Source: Acanthaster planci | Lineage: Eukaryota > Echinodermata > Asteroidea > Valvatida > Acanthasteridae | Direction of reading: 5' to 3' | DNA length: 64,000 nt | Assembly (NCBI RefSeq): GCF_001949145.1 | Contig: NW_019091493.1 | Coordinates: 355,801-419,800, forward strand | Shown here: in pieces, positions 34,601 through 46,857 of the stretch | Layout: every line of letters begins with the position of its first letter | Numbering within the stretch: position 1 is the stretch's first letter | Notes under the pieces: generated by a model | The model's database searches: none | Seen by the model: the letters and a program-made list of their open reading frames with translations, nothing else | Told to the model about the DNA's origin: nothing | Position numbers and translations under genes: made by a program

Positions 34601-34730
34601 CCCCCAATGGGGGCTGGATGATGATTCCCCCATCGGGGGCTTGATGATGATTCCCCCATCGGGGGCTTGATGATGATTCCCCCATCGGGGGCTTGATGAT
34701 GTTTCCCCCATTGGGGGATTGATGATGTCT
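34601..34730. repeat. 26-bp minisatellite of small hairpins, five copies
   Basis: Five 26-bp units each open with a CCCCCATCGGGGG-type self-pairing core (variants AATG and ATTG in the first and last) followed by CTTGATGATGATT. The inner three are almost identical, so the array expanded recently while the outer copies have aged. Each unit can fold alone or pair with its neighbours. Confidence 0.97.
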
Positions 34731-37700
34731 TTATTGTATTTTCTCTTGCAAATGAATACTATTCAATTCATCCTGATTTAGCTACATGTCCGTGTTTGCA
34801 TACAATGTGGAGCCTTTCCTTTGTGTAATTTTGTGTTACCGCGGCTATGTCTTAAATTGCTCATTTCCTCTCAGTGGTCAAGCTTGTGGTACGTGCACGT
34901 TGCTTGGTCATTTTGGCCCTTGTGACTTGATTTCAATCACTGCACCTACAGCGGGCGCCAACAGCAGCCCAAATCCAGCAACAGATAACTGGGGAAAAGT
35001 GATCTTAATTGGTCATTTTTGCATCAGGTGCTTTGTTGTGAAAGTGCTCAAAGAAAATCTGGAAACTCTTGAGAGACATTGCCCGATATGTAGCTAACTG
35101 TATCAGTTACCAGTGTGAGACAAATCTTTGTTTCCAGAAAAAAAAAATTTTGTTATGGTGTATAAGTGTGTTCTTTCCAGTGAAATAATTTGACCTGGCC
35201 TTGTCTCACTACCCGTAGTTGACTAGTTACGCAGCTGCCACCACCACCACCGACCCAAAAAATGTTTCTCTAGGTTTGTTTTGAACTTTGACTTCTTCAA
35301 TCCCGCCATCAGACTCTTATTGGCTGCTTGAGGAGTGAGTGAAGAACTGAAGGTTTTGAACTTTCTCTTTTCCTTCGGAATAAATTGTACATGTACAGTA
35401 CATGTAACCTTTGCTTTGTTTTGTAAGTACATGTATTTGGTGGATTTGCTTTTGCGGTATTTTCCCTGCCATCACTTTTTTGGGCAAGTACATGTACGTT
35501 TACATTCACATGCATGTACATGTGGATGACATTTTCAGTACTGTGGACTAGTACTTTTTCAGTAGCATCTTCAACATGTCTGCCCGTGGACACCAGTTGC
35601 CAACTTGCCAGTGTGTTGTACAAGCTGTCTCCATTTATCATTACCACTGTTTCTGAATACTGCCCTCTGTTGGCCAAAGGTGGTAACTTTTTGTGTTAAT
35701 CATTGGCTGCTGGTATTGACTTAACCAGCTGAAATGGTGGCTGTTCTTCTTTCTATCATATATGTAAATGGTTTTCAAGAATGTTCACATTCTGCAACTT
35801 TTTTATTTTGTAGTTTCAGGGAAACCAATTTCTTTTGCGTGATGAAATTTTAATAAGAGATTGATATTAAAAGCATGAACATATTTACTTATATAGCTTT
35901 GGGCAAGAACGTCAACATAATTTGTAAAGTTCAAGTAGTTAAATTTTTACTAAAAAACGGACAAATTACTGACCAGATTCTTGTGTCTTTATCTTTTTAA
36001 TAAACAAAAATGTGTACACTTACCACTTATCCCAGTCTTCTGTTTCACACATTTACATTTACATAAATGTACCCCAAACTACACCTAGTGAAAACGCAGT
36101 ACATGGATTACAGTTGCATCATCTGACAGCCATTACCCCAGAGCTAATTGGCGGTGGGTGCACTTTGTGGTGTTATAGAGATTTTTAAAGGAAAAGAAAA
36201 AAAAAACCCAGGATAACTCACAAGGTAATAACGAATAACAGCGTGTTATTGCCAGCAGCGATCACGCTCGGAGAGAGTTGAGCGTCCTTTCAACCTGTGG
36301 ATCGAGCTCCCTTTGCCTTCCAATCCATCCTTGTTCTTCATCGTCGTGACATCCAGCAGCCTGTCCCTAGTGGCGTATTTAATATAACGCCACAGCGAGA
36401 GAACCAGTTCATCTTTCCCCTCATGGTAAACATAATTGGAACCGGGATGGGTGCAAAGGAAGAGAAAACACAAAATAAAAATGAAGAATAATGCTACGCT
36501 TTGGTGCACATATCCTGTTGACCCAATTTTGTCCCGGGCATATTTGGAGCCGGACGCGACGATAATACGTTATGATCTTCTGGAAGGAGTTCAAAAAGGG
36601 GGGGGGGGGAGGGAAGAGGGAATTGTCATTGGTCGTTCGCTGACCTCTCTTGCCCTATTCGCGTCCTCAGCCAACGTCTTGCTGCAGTGATTTGAGATTG
36701 CATCTTGTTTGCAGTACATTTCCACTGGTACGTCTGCCGATGTCATCTCTGCTGCTGATGAAGCTCGTTCATGTGGTTGTGTCTCGGCTCAGTCGCCATC
36801 CTGTCTGTCTGCCGATACCCTGCACATCTCTCAACAAGTCCCAATACTGCTGGCCACTGGAGTTGGGCAAATAACCTGCTGTGAGATGTAAACTGAATGC
36901 ATCCCTCAAATCTTGAAGACCCTGCTTTTTTGCAAAGAGACTGCTAATGCGATGCAATATATTCGAGGCACAGAGCTGAACCAAATATAGGCCAGGGCGC
37001 TGACCTGACCCTTTTGAAGCACATGTACACATACTTGTTTATGGCTTCAAAATATAACCTTGCATGTTGTGTCAGAGTTGTCCAATGAAACATTTAAAGA
37101 GGTGATCAGTGAATAAAGATTTCAATCGAGGAATGAGAAGAAGTAAAGATTTTGAAGAAAGACCAGAGTTCTGTTGCTGGGGAAACATGTATGGTTTCCA
37201 TCTTTGGCATTCTAGTTGCCATCAATTTAGATTGACCCTCATATACTGGCAAATGAAATCAAAAGTTGTGTTGTGCCTGTCTTCATTTTGGTATTTGTCT
37301 TCATTTTTAAAGAATGGTCCCTCTGCTGCACCTTAGTTTGACAGAACACTTCCCTTTCTCTGACATGGTTTGTCACAAGTGATGATCAAGATTAACCCTA
37401 ACTGCCTAGGCCCTTTGGCTAGGAGACACCCTCAGTCCATCAAAATCCTCCAATTGCTCCAGCCCACATAAATTGCATGCCTCCTCTATCCTCGGATATT
37501 TTTGGAATGTCCTCCTTTGAGAGGGTGCCCACTGCCTCACTCCTTAAAGATCCTCACAAATTCCTTTCATTGTGTGGAGGCAGTGTGAATGGTATCCTGG
37601 AGCAGTATGGATGGTTTCTTGTATAATTGAGGTACGAACTTATGCACACCTGAGCATTAACAACACAAAGTGTAACCCAAGACTTTGAAGCAGTGCATCC

Positions 37701-37990
37701 TTAGCAATCAGCAACACAACTTTGCCATACGGCGTCAATCATCGAAAACCGCCTCATTTTGGAGGACTGAGGAAGCTTAGGGTGAAAAGTGCATTAGTGT
37801 GTGGGGAAGCTCTAATAACACAGAAGTTGGCATTTTTACCCCATAGTTTTTGACAGGCTCCATGTAGAAAACGCTAATACTCACCAGCTACCTTTGCTGA
37901 GCCAAAGAGCTTTCGACAAGCATCCACTTGTCTTCATACCAGTATCAAAGGTCTTTGTGATTGAATAATTTGTAACCTACATTGCATATG
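34731..37990. other. Non-coding; GC-richer island at 36240-36890
   Basis: No exon is secure. An acceptor-like CATTTCCTCTCAG ends near 34877 and a frame follows to 35096 with no good donor. 35390-35525 is ACATGTAC-rich. The island 36240-36890 shows complex sequence with frames open on both strands. An acceptor-like CATCTTGTTTGCAG ends at about 36712, followed by a 58-codon frame to a stop at about 36891, without support. GGCGTATTTAATATAACGCC (about 36372-36391) is an imperfect palindrome. Confidence 0.4.
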
Positions 37991-38222
37991 GGTAGTTCCA
38001 GAAATTAGGATTCCATTTTTTTGTGTCCCGTCACATCTGATATATCATTTTGTAAGTTCAGAACACATTTCCAAGAGTGATGAATTATTGCTAATTGCCT
38101 GCTAAATAAATAGTAATATTTGAAATCAATTCCAGTCATATTTCCATGTCAAATAACAAAGGTCAGATGTAACAGGGACACCAAAATGTCACACTTTTGG
38201 ACCCCTAATTTCTGGAATTACC
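37991..38222 (+). mobile_element. Non-autonomous element, family M2 copy C (best ends)
   Basis: A 232-bp element with terminal inverted repeats GGTAGTTCCAGAAATTAGGA... and ...CCCCTAATTTCTGGAATTACC (about 17 of the outer 19 bases pair). The interior is shared with copies at 30556-30790 (same orientation) and 8836-9079 (opposite). No ORF. Fits a MITE family active some time ago; copies are diverged by roughly a fifth. Confidence 0.85.
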
Positions 38223-38739
38223 AAAATACATACCAGTTTCTGGACAAACCCTGCAAAGAGAAATTGAATGATTTTTTGTGTTCAGTGTGATGTGCTAAGT
38301 TTGCAATTTTGTTATTTTCCATACTGACTGCATTTCGTTTGGTTTCATTTCACTTCACTTCATGTCATTATTTGATATTTTTCTTTACTCAAAGGACTGT
38401 GGACATATCTACACATTACAGTCGCTGAAACTTTATAATGTACATAATTTACACAAGTACTCCTTAATCTTGACAGAATTCTGGAGGTAATCACATTAAC
38501 TGTATTACTGCACGGTACAGTCCACCTACACGTAAATCTGTGGCGCTTAACCTGATGATATCAGTGATGTTCAGTGCATGTACAGTGTGTGTACTATTAA
38601 AATTGCCATTTTCAGCGAGTAGTGGAATGCAGACTTGACAGTCTTCTCGGCCAGTCCTTTGGTACATGAAGTAACACGTTGGGATGATCCTTGAGTGAAG
38701 TATTTGTGCTGAATTCATTTTGCACTGTGGTTTTTGTGT
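38223..38739. other. Non-coding stretch, no gene seen
   Basis: AT-rich sequence between the M2 element and the GC-richer island. It contains CACTTCACTTCATGTCATT-type simple words, and no exon is recognised. Confidence 0.45.
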
Positions 38740-40106
38740 GCATGGTAATAATCATAGCCCCCCCTGCGTCGTCTGATAAGTATTCACCCCACATAATGAC
38801 TGAGTCCACAGAGCGAATTGGCCCCCGTCTGCACTCGCTCCATGGGCGCATCCTGTGGCTGTGGCGTACGTGACCTCATCCATCTGACCACATCTCCAAT
38901 CGCTGCCTGCGGAGCCCTCCATCCACTCATCAGCGGACTGACCCCAGGACACCGAGCCAAGCGGCCAACTCGGGTTTCTCTTCCTCACCTCTTCCCCTCC
39001 CCCGCCATAATTTTTTTTTCTCTCTCTCTCTCTTGCCATCATTGCCGTTTCTTCCTCCTGTCCCTAACGAAGCTTGCTGCGGGAGTGCAGAGCAAAGAAA
39101 GGGATGTAGACGGAGAGAAAATCCAGAAATGAAGGGACAAGAGGAGAGTGGGAATTGATTAATCAGAGTACCCATTAGCGACACACTTTGAGGCCCCCTT
39201 CTGACCGGCTGTGGCTCGACTCGGGCTGGCTGCTTGCCAGGCAGACTGACCCCCCGTCCCCCTCCGCCTCCTTCCCCTCCACGCTGTATTTGGGTAATGA
39301 TGAGCGAGTGCCTTGAGAAGGCGACAGGCCCAGGCCGGTGGCTTGATGATGAGTGCGTGGGGCTGGATGGGTACAGTTCATGGCAAATCAGATTGCCTCG
39401 TCTTGTCTCATCTTGTTTCCCCCCCCCCCACACTCTTTTCTTCCCTGTGTGCGGTTGGAGCAATAGTCACATCCTCCGGAGATGAAGCATCAGGTTGAAC
39501 ATTACCCAATGCGCCGAGTGAAATCTACCGAGAACTGAACTGGAGAGAATGGCAGTGATGAGACATTAAGTGTAGTGGCGAGAGGAGAATTATGAAGTAT
39601 CTCCATCGGAAGACGAATCTGTATTTTTGTTGATAGAGCAAGCACGAGCAAGTTCAGCATCCAGAATGATAACAACAAAAGGAGGGAAAACTGTTGTTGT
39701 TCCAGTATTCTAATGTGATGAGGAAGAAAACCATGCACCAACTTGGATCGTCTACACTGAGGCTCGGCGAAGCAATTTGCATAATGCTGGCAGCGATAAT
39801 GGCACGTGAAATCTGATGTGCTGGGCACAGGGCTCAGTCAGGTAGCCATAGTCACACACACACAGACAGCAGGCCTTCCTCCACCGGCATTCAGCAGGCA
39901 TAATTCAACTATCAATCACCCCTAGGGGCTGGGTGAGTGGCGAGGGTAGTGTTCGCATTATTATCATCCTCACCGTTATCATCATCATCCTCGTCATCAT
40001 CGTGACCACTGAGCTGATGTTACATGTGGGCCTCCCCTCCTGACCAGAAAACAACACATTGCTGTGCTGCACCAGCTTGAATTTATGCATTCCTGTAGTC
40101 TGCCAG
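38740..40106. promoter_or_regulatory. GC-richer, regulatory-looking island
   Basis: More than 1.3 kb of complex, less AT-rich sequence contrasts with its neighbours. It carries a perfect TGATTAATCA palindrome (39156-39165) followed by CCCATTAGCG, CTATCAATCACCCC near 39910, a CACGTG E-box-like word near 39800 and short CT, CA and TCA tracts (39015, 39851, 39970-40003). Frames up to 177 codons are open on both strands but are Pro/Ser/Arg-rich compositional frames. Best guess: a cis-regulatory cluster or 5' region beside the candidate exon at 40107; not proven. Confidence 0.3.
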
Positions 40107-40553
40107 CATTGGCCTCGCCAAGCATGCTTCGACCGGCAGGGCAAGTTTTTCAAGTGTGGAGCGGAAACCATCGGGGCCATTTACTCGTGCGCATGTGGCT
40201 TCGTGCCTCAATATAAGTCACCGTCAGTGCCCTCGTGTGGCACATTCTGCACCGGGAATCGGTCCTTCTCTTCCTCCCCTGCCGTCTCTGCACCATCCCT
40301 GTCCCGCTGCCGGCGGCCCTCAGTGACTGCCACAATCCTGCGCGAACGCCAGTGCCGGCGCTCGGTCGGGCTGGGCCGGGATCCATGCGCCGGACGGACC
40401 GGTAGCCAGCACGAGGACACCATTGACCATGGCGGGGGTCAGGTGAGCGAGATGGCCGTCACCACACGGGAGGTGTTTCGTGAACGGCATAACGGATTAC
40501 TTTCCACGTCCTCCACCACCCATGTGCTGGACTGCGAGTGCTGCATCTCAGTT
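40107..40553 (+). CDS. Candidate long exon, unidentified
   Basis: The longest open frame in the window. From AG (40105-40106) it runs in phase 0 for 149 codons to a consensus-like donor GTT|GTAAGG at 40554. A second donor CAG|GTGAGC sits at 40443. The first part has many Cys (ACFDRQGKFFKCGAE, YSCACGF, PSCGTFC), then a Ser/Pro-rich stretch, then Arg-rich sequence (RPSVTATILRERQCRRSV). The acceptor lacks a strong pyrimidine tract and the GC-rich composition lowers stop frequency by itself; minus-strand frames are also open. No known domain is recognised. Confidence 0.28.
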
Positions 40554-41994
40554 GTAAGGAAAATTTCCCTTTTACTTTTTTTTTCCATCTTTTTTTTTAA
40601 GTTCTTTTGTCTTGAGGTAAAGCCATGTCAGTTATTAACTCTTGTCCTCAGGGCTCATCTTCCCCAATTTTCACATCTGTGTGCGCAAAATGATTTTTTG
40701 ACATTATAAAAACTATTATTTCAAGAACTCCTTTTCTGTTTCTTTCTCTAGAAAATTCTTCTAAGCATCTGAAAATCTCTTTTTGGCCTTATCATACATG
40801 CATGCAGCTTTTACTGTAAGGACACTGAGCAACAGGAGTGGTAATGTTTGGACTGAACAGGTGTACATGTATCTATCCATATCTTGTGAAGCCTGGGTCT
40901 GGATACATGTATTTCATGGATGATTGAAAGAGTAGTTTATATTTAAGTATGAAATGGAAGTATAAGGACTCTAAAATTTTGCACCGGAATACAATCGCCA
41001 TGTTGTCATTTTTAAGAAGTTTGAATGCAGACATTGTTCGTATACATAGACATTGTTCATATCTGTGTGAAGTGTGGGGTATGCTCTGTTCTGATGTTGA
41101 AATTTCAAATTGATTTTGTGACAGTCGAACTCCTTCCAGTATATTGAATGAAACGTGATGTTGGAAAAAAGGAAAATATGTCACGGGGGAGTGATTTTTA
41201 CTTTCCAAGGAAGAAAAATGTTTGCCAACAAAAAGTTCCATTTTTTTGAAAGAAAAAGCAATGCTAAAGAAACTCAATGCACAGATGGGAAGTTTTGACT
41301 TGATGATGTATGTAAAATAACCGTCGCTCTGCAGAGAGTGGCGAGTGCACCAACGTGTGAAAACCCATCAGTTGAGGTGTCTAAGACCAAGCATTATCGT
41401 TCAGTACGTGTCAAATCTTGTGTTTCACTTTGTCAAACGTCACTGTGCCGAAGCACGGCGCCGTTGACGGATTTGCGAGAGTGAATCGTTCCTCAAAAAT
41501 GTCTTGGATAAATGGCTCTTCATTTTACTGGAAATCGAGGAAAGAAGGAAGGTACATGTAGATACATGTACTTTACCGTGGCAAAGTTTGTGGCCAAGTC
41601 TGTGTGGAGTGCATCATGGTTTGCTTGAAACTGTCCAGTGGAGTTGGCAAAACAGTGTCTGCAGGGAGTCAACACAACCTCCACATCCACATGTACTCTG
41701 AGTGGACTGTCAAGATGGCATCACCATGATCACTGGCTTTTAAAACTTTTAGATTTGGTCAAAGTGATCTTGAGTCCATGTTTGAATGCACTCTGTGGTG
41801 AATGAGCAATGATGTCTGTTGGCCGTGTAGTTTGGTATTTGAAGCAACATGGACATGTACATGTGTGATTTAGCTAACACACACTCTTTGTTCCCTGGTA
41901 CTGGTATACATGTATGTACATGTACATGTCCGATATACATGTACATGTACAATACGTATACAATATATACAGTGTATGAACTGTGGCATAATTA
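40554..41994. other. Non-coding stretch; ACATGTAC patch
   Basis: AT-rich after the candidate donor. 41300-41480 is a small CpG-containing block (CGAAGCACGGCGCCGTTGACG). 41855-41955 is an ACATGTAC patch that directly precedes the Tc1-type element. The 134-codon minus-strand frame at 40873-41277 is unremarkable. Confidence 0.45.
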
Positions 41995-42420
41995 CAGTCA
42001 TTTGCAAAAGTTTCAGACCACCTGGAATTTGATTGGCATTTCTGTCACTGGGCCTGCATTACATTGTCTCATTGACTGATTACTTAACATGATTTTACAG
42101 TGGTGCATAACATCAGTGTAGTGCTATATACCCATTTGAATGAAATTTGTTGCAGAGGCAGGTCTTGTATGACATTTTGTCTGTAAGACAGCTTGGGTAA
42201 AAAAAGCCAGTCTAAGTAATCAGAAATAAGGGAGGGCACACTGAATATTAGACTGTTAACATGTCAAATCATGGAAATGTAGTCAAAAATGTTCAACCAA
42301 GGTACCAAGGTTACACACTGAAAATAAACTTAAGTTGCCATGATTGATTGGTTCAAGTTTGGTTTTCCTTCAGGTGAATGCATTTTTTTATGGGTGGTCC
42401 TAAACTTTTGCAAATGACTG
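41995..42420. mobile_element. Non-autonomous Tc1/mariner-type element
   Basis: A 426-bp element with 28-bp terminal inverted repeats: CAGTCATTTGCAAAAGTTTC (41995) ending GACCACC, and the reverse GGTGGTC...AAACTTTTGCAAATGACTG (to 42420). 26 of 28 positions match. The TGCAAAAGTTT-GACCACC style of end and insertion beside TA (41993-41994; the right flank is TG, one base off) are typical of the Tc1/mariner superfamily. Autonomous members are roughly 1.2-1.7 kb and encode a DDE/D transposase; none is present here, so this is an internally deleted or MITE-type copy. Confidence 0.88.
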
Positions 42421-43249
42421 TGGTTCATGTTCGGTATTTTCATCATGAAATTTTCATATGGGACCCGATCACAAGGCACATAATTGCAGGGCTTTTTTTT
42501 TTACTGTATACAAGTGTACAGTCAGATCTATTAAATGTGCTGCCACCTTACATGGCATGCACTATTAAGAAGCAAACAGTTCCACAAATATTTTGTGTAC
42601 ATATGTATGTATGTGCATACATCATGATTTGTCAAACAATCAGGGCTTTAACCCCCTGAACAATCCTAGCAGAGAAATTTATACACTCTAAAAAACTTCA
42701 CTTCTGGAAGCACAAAAACTGAAAAGAGTTTGTTAGATGTACTTTGTCACTACGTTCAATGAAATCCACAAGGCACTATTGACTTTGTTACTGAAGCACA
42801 TTTAATCTAGTTCATATCCTTGTGTAAGTCTGTATATAGCTGCCAGTTCCTCTGATATGTAACCTAGAAATCCATAATCACTGAATTTAAATGTGCTGAA
42901 TCCGTATCCTTCATCCCTGTCCAACAAGTCCAATGCCTGTCAGAAACAGCAGCATCGATGATCCGTGCTGTCCCACCTCCGTGACCGCTCCTTGCAAACG
43001 CACATCTCACAGGCACTTTTCATAAACTGCCTCTTTATTGAGCGGGCACCAATTGACCCGTTCCACAGTTGGCACCTGCCCGTGGTGCATGCGCTGAATA
43101 TCTTCAGTCCCCTTACCCACCCCCCCTCCCCCAGCATCTTGTCATCAGACTGGCACAGGCAATCTGCGGGCTGGGGTCAAGCCATGCAGTCTGGCGTGGC
43201 CGGGGCTGGCCGCCGATGCGCGTGTCACGGCACTTTCTTCATTTTGCAG
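42421..43249. other. Non-coding; GC-richer part from 42900
   Basis: No exon is certain. 42900-43240 is GC-richer and complex (CCCCTTACCCACCCCCCCTC; GCCGATGCGCGTGTC) and leads into the acceptor at 43248-43249. It is comparable in texture to 38740-40550, so it may be regulatory or an unrecognised exon. Confidence 0.35.
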
Positions 43250-43354
43250 GTTTTGTTTGATCGCGAGCTCCGCACTGGACAGCTGTCAAAACTGCTTTTG
43301 CTTGCGGCATTTAAGGTCCTGTTGGATGGAAATGAAAATTGTGTTGGGTTCTGA
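43250..43354 (+). CDS. Candidate terminal exon, unidentified
   Basis: A good acceptor (CACTTTCTTCATTTTGCAG) precedes a phase-0 frame of 34 codons ending at TGA (43352-43354). The peptide begins VLFDRELRTGQLSKLLLLAA and continues FKVLLDGNENCVGF, a compact helix-like sequence. An internal AAG|GTCCTG could be a poor donor near 43315. No polyadenylation signal is close (next AATAAA near 43863). The peptide looks more protein-like than average but is not recognised. Confidence 0.25.
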   Translation, partial: VLFDRELRTGQLSKLLLLAAFKVLLDGNENCVGF

Positions 43355-46300
43355 AATTGCGCTTACCGTTTGGTGATACATTGAGTTTTAATGTTTGTGT
43401 TTGATTTTGCATGTTTATGCTTTGCTCTGTATGTAACACTGCAGTTTAAACATGCTAATTAGTTCCATAAAAATGCACAATAGACATGTACATATAAACA
43501 TTGGAAAATGGTAACTGATAATTTTGTTAGTTTGATAACAGTGTGTTATTTGATGATGTTATTGTCCTTTGAAGATGTTGAAACAATTTGGTTTTTTTTT
43601 ACTCAGTCAGTTTGAAACTGGTGTTAAGAAATTGTAGAGGGCCAACGCTTTCTCATTTTCTAAATTATATCAACTAAACCATTACTGACAGACAGTTGTT
43701 ACTTCTACAAATTTTGAAGGAACCCTGAATTACAAACTTGTTATATGATTCGGAATTTATGACCTTGTCATGTTGAAGTTATTCACAAAATTCAGGAAAC
43801 CGTCAAACAGAGTCAAGCTTTCAAAATTAAATTTTGCATGTAGATAGTTTTGCACTTGGAAAAATAAATGGCAGGCATCAGAACTTCACGTTCTTAATCT
43901 GAAAATTACACAAACACCAAGTTGATCATTGTATACTTGACCCATGTTATTTACAGAGTGTGTGTCGGGGAGGACATGTAAACACCAGTGCTCATTCCCT
44001 TTCGCATCCAATCTCGTCGGTGCGGCTTTGAAGTGCCGGTAATTTGACATTGGCCACAAATACCATATGCCCAGATCCCCTAGGGCACAATTTGTACGGT
44101 ACATGTAAATCTTGAAAGAAAAAAAAAGACCCCAGAGCAACTTGAGAATCTCTTTGGAGGTCATTTTGGTCGTCATCACCACGGTGTCCTTCCGTTTTTT
44201 TTTTTTCTTGTCCAGTGATTCTTGAGGAAGTAGGGTTGATCTGTTGAATTTTCTAAGCATGCTGAGGAAGGTCCACAAGGTGAAGGGATGGATGTTAACC
44301 TTCCGTCGGAAGGCGCATTGTATGACTGAATAAATTCTCTGCGACAGGATTCATTGGGATAAACCAACACCAGAACACTGCCCACAGTACATTCTGTCCT
44401 TGGTTTGGGCGTGAAATTCCCACATGAAATGGGGGGGAGGGTTGTACATCGGTGGCCCCCGTGTGAGCATGTCTTTGCCTCTCTCAAGCTTGTACCCGTA
44501 CAGGTACCTTGTCGCGCAGTCCTCATTACGTCACGTGAAGTGCATGCAACGCACTGATGATGGCCGAGGGAGACACCATGATGAAGTGAGGGAGTGTGGC
44601 ATTCACGCAGAATTACTTTCAACTGCACGCACTTGATGACGGAAGATAACTGCAGACCTTTTCATTATGATCCTTGTAAACCTGTAACCTGCAATTATGA
44701 AGATTGTCCCAACACTGCAGCGCATATGGAATGCCTGGTAGGAGCTACATGTGCCTGCATCAAACAATCAGGGTGATCCTAAGCAGGTTGGAGGGATATT
44801 TTTTTAGTCGAGATAAGCATTTGAATATTGATTTTGAAAATGTGCTGATGAAACGGGTTCATTTTAAATGCTCATAAAACTGCAGTGGTCCCATATGATG
44901 CCCAGTCCATAAATTAACAATTTCATTACACTTGATGTGCTGAGTTGATGTGTTAAGTTGAAAGATCTCCGAGAATACTCCAAATATACAATTAAAGCAG
45001 ACCTGCTGCATAATTTGTCAGTGTGAGGAAAATTTATTGTTGAGATTTCTCATATGTTGCCTCAAAAAAATTGCCTGAATGTGCCCAGGAACAAATCTTG
45101 ACGTAAATTGAATTTCCTCTGCGGGATTTAATTATATCCGTTGTTTTTTAAATTTATTATTTATTGTTTTATTTTTACATTGTGATTAATCATGACAAGT
45201 GTAGATATTTAATTTATTCAATATAACCCATCATGATGAACAGCTTAATAAGAAGAGCCAATATGTACTGAGACAGCTTTGCATCTTCCATGCACAATGC
45301 CATGAGACTTAATACCTATAACACCTTGTTAATGCAGGCTTTCAGTCCCCATCGTAGCCTCATTAGTCCTCTAATTGATGTTAAATCTCTGAGTAAGCGA
45401 CCTGTACCTGGCTTGCTATTTGCCCAAGGATTTTTGCCATTGATTTTTTTTTGGATGCGTTATTTAATCATCCTTTACCCTGCAAATCAGAAGCCAGCAG
45501 ACAAGTTTTTTGCTCTGTTTTCTTTCTAGTAAGGCAAGGAATTAGTAGTCATCTTAACATTAATCAAAATGTTCAGTGAAAGAGAGACGCAAACAAAGAA
45601 ACAGAATTGGATGCCGCAGAATTTCTGTAATTGTGAGAATAAATGCATGAAAGGGTTTCAGATAGAAGTGAAACTTACACCACTTGGAATAAATTTCTTT
45701 GGTTTATAACAGAAATACCAAAGGTCAGTTTTTGAGATTCATCTGCAGTATCAGTCACATGTACAGGGCTTGAAAAATCCCCCCTGGATGCTAAATAAAA
45801 GTGTGTCAGTTGGTTTGAAGGAAATTGAAATTGTACATGCAGATATAGCCTGAATTCCTTAAGGATCATCGTCTGTGATTACTGAAAGATCCCACTGAAC
45901 ATTCGGTTACATTCTTCGATGTACAATAACCTCACATGCAGCTGAAAACATGCTTGTCTGGGAAGTTTGTCAAAACATGTTTTCCAAACTTCTGTTAACA
46001 TTGTGCCTGGGCTCATGAGAAGAAAAAATAATTAAACTTTTTGTTCGCGATACTAAATTTAAAATCTCCTCTTACTCCACCAAACCTCTGACATTTGATG
46101 TCACTGATCTTCTGATATGCATGTATGTACATGTATATGTTGCGAGTATACTTCTGTGAGCCGTCAGTGTTCTCGGAATTGTACATGTGCATGCATGTAA
46201 GAGTCCTAGAAAATACCTTTTTTTTTTAAGAAAAATAAAATCAGTTTTGTAGTTGACCATTAGGGAATTTGTAATTTCTGGCTAAAATATTGTCTCTGGA

Positions 46301-46857
46301 GGAGAAGTTGAAAAGTAAACTCTGAGAACTACATGCACACATAAAAGTATTCAGTTCATTCAAACATAACTGTTCAGATGTATCCTATTTTAGGGGCATT
46401 TGAGCTAGGCATTTGGACTGGCCTTAAGGAAAAACGATTGCGAGGCCACATGTACATCCAAAATGTCTTCTCATGCAGTGAAAGCTTATTTCTTCCTCAG
46501 GCAAATGCATGCAAATGCCAGTTGGCAACGTTGTCATTGCAGATGGATAATGTTAAAAGTGGGAAACAAACAAAATTTAAGCCTGAATGTGAACTTTCAG
46601 TGATCAGCTAAAAACCCTTGTAGGCCCTTCAGAATTCACCAGAAAGTCCCACTGCTCCTTGACGTGCCTCGTGAATAGTGGTTGCTGAGCCGTGATGATA
46701 CCCAACACATCATAATATCCTTCATTTCCTCTAGAAAGCATGGCTACATTTCATGTTTCGCCGAGTGGGCATGTCCCTGACGTGATGCTCGTCACCACTT
46801 GGAAAGTTGCCCTCGGCACATTTAGGCGAGTATCCTTGGGCTCTTTTTGTTTTCCAG
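43355..46857. other. Mostly non-coding; GC-richer block 44150-44650
   Basis: 44150-44650 is open for 150 codons on the minus strand (44176-44628) and also on the plus strand. One plus-strand reading has an acceptor CTTGTACCCGTACAG (about 44501) and a donor GAA|GTGAGG (about 44588), enclosing about 85 bp. A Cys-rich short frame follows at 44640-44776. None is convincing. 45130-45240 is very AT-rich. 46110-46200 has ACATGTA words. Confidence 0.35.

Noticed and set aside
38930-39463. 177-codon minus-strand frame
   Set aside because: Pro/Arg/Gly/Ser-rich and opened by GC-richer composition and CT/C tracts; no domain and no splice-site pair.
44176-44628. 150-codon minus-strand frame
   Set aside because: Complex but no recognisable domain; the plus strand of the same block is open too and no clear splice sites were found.
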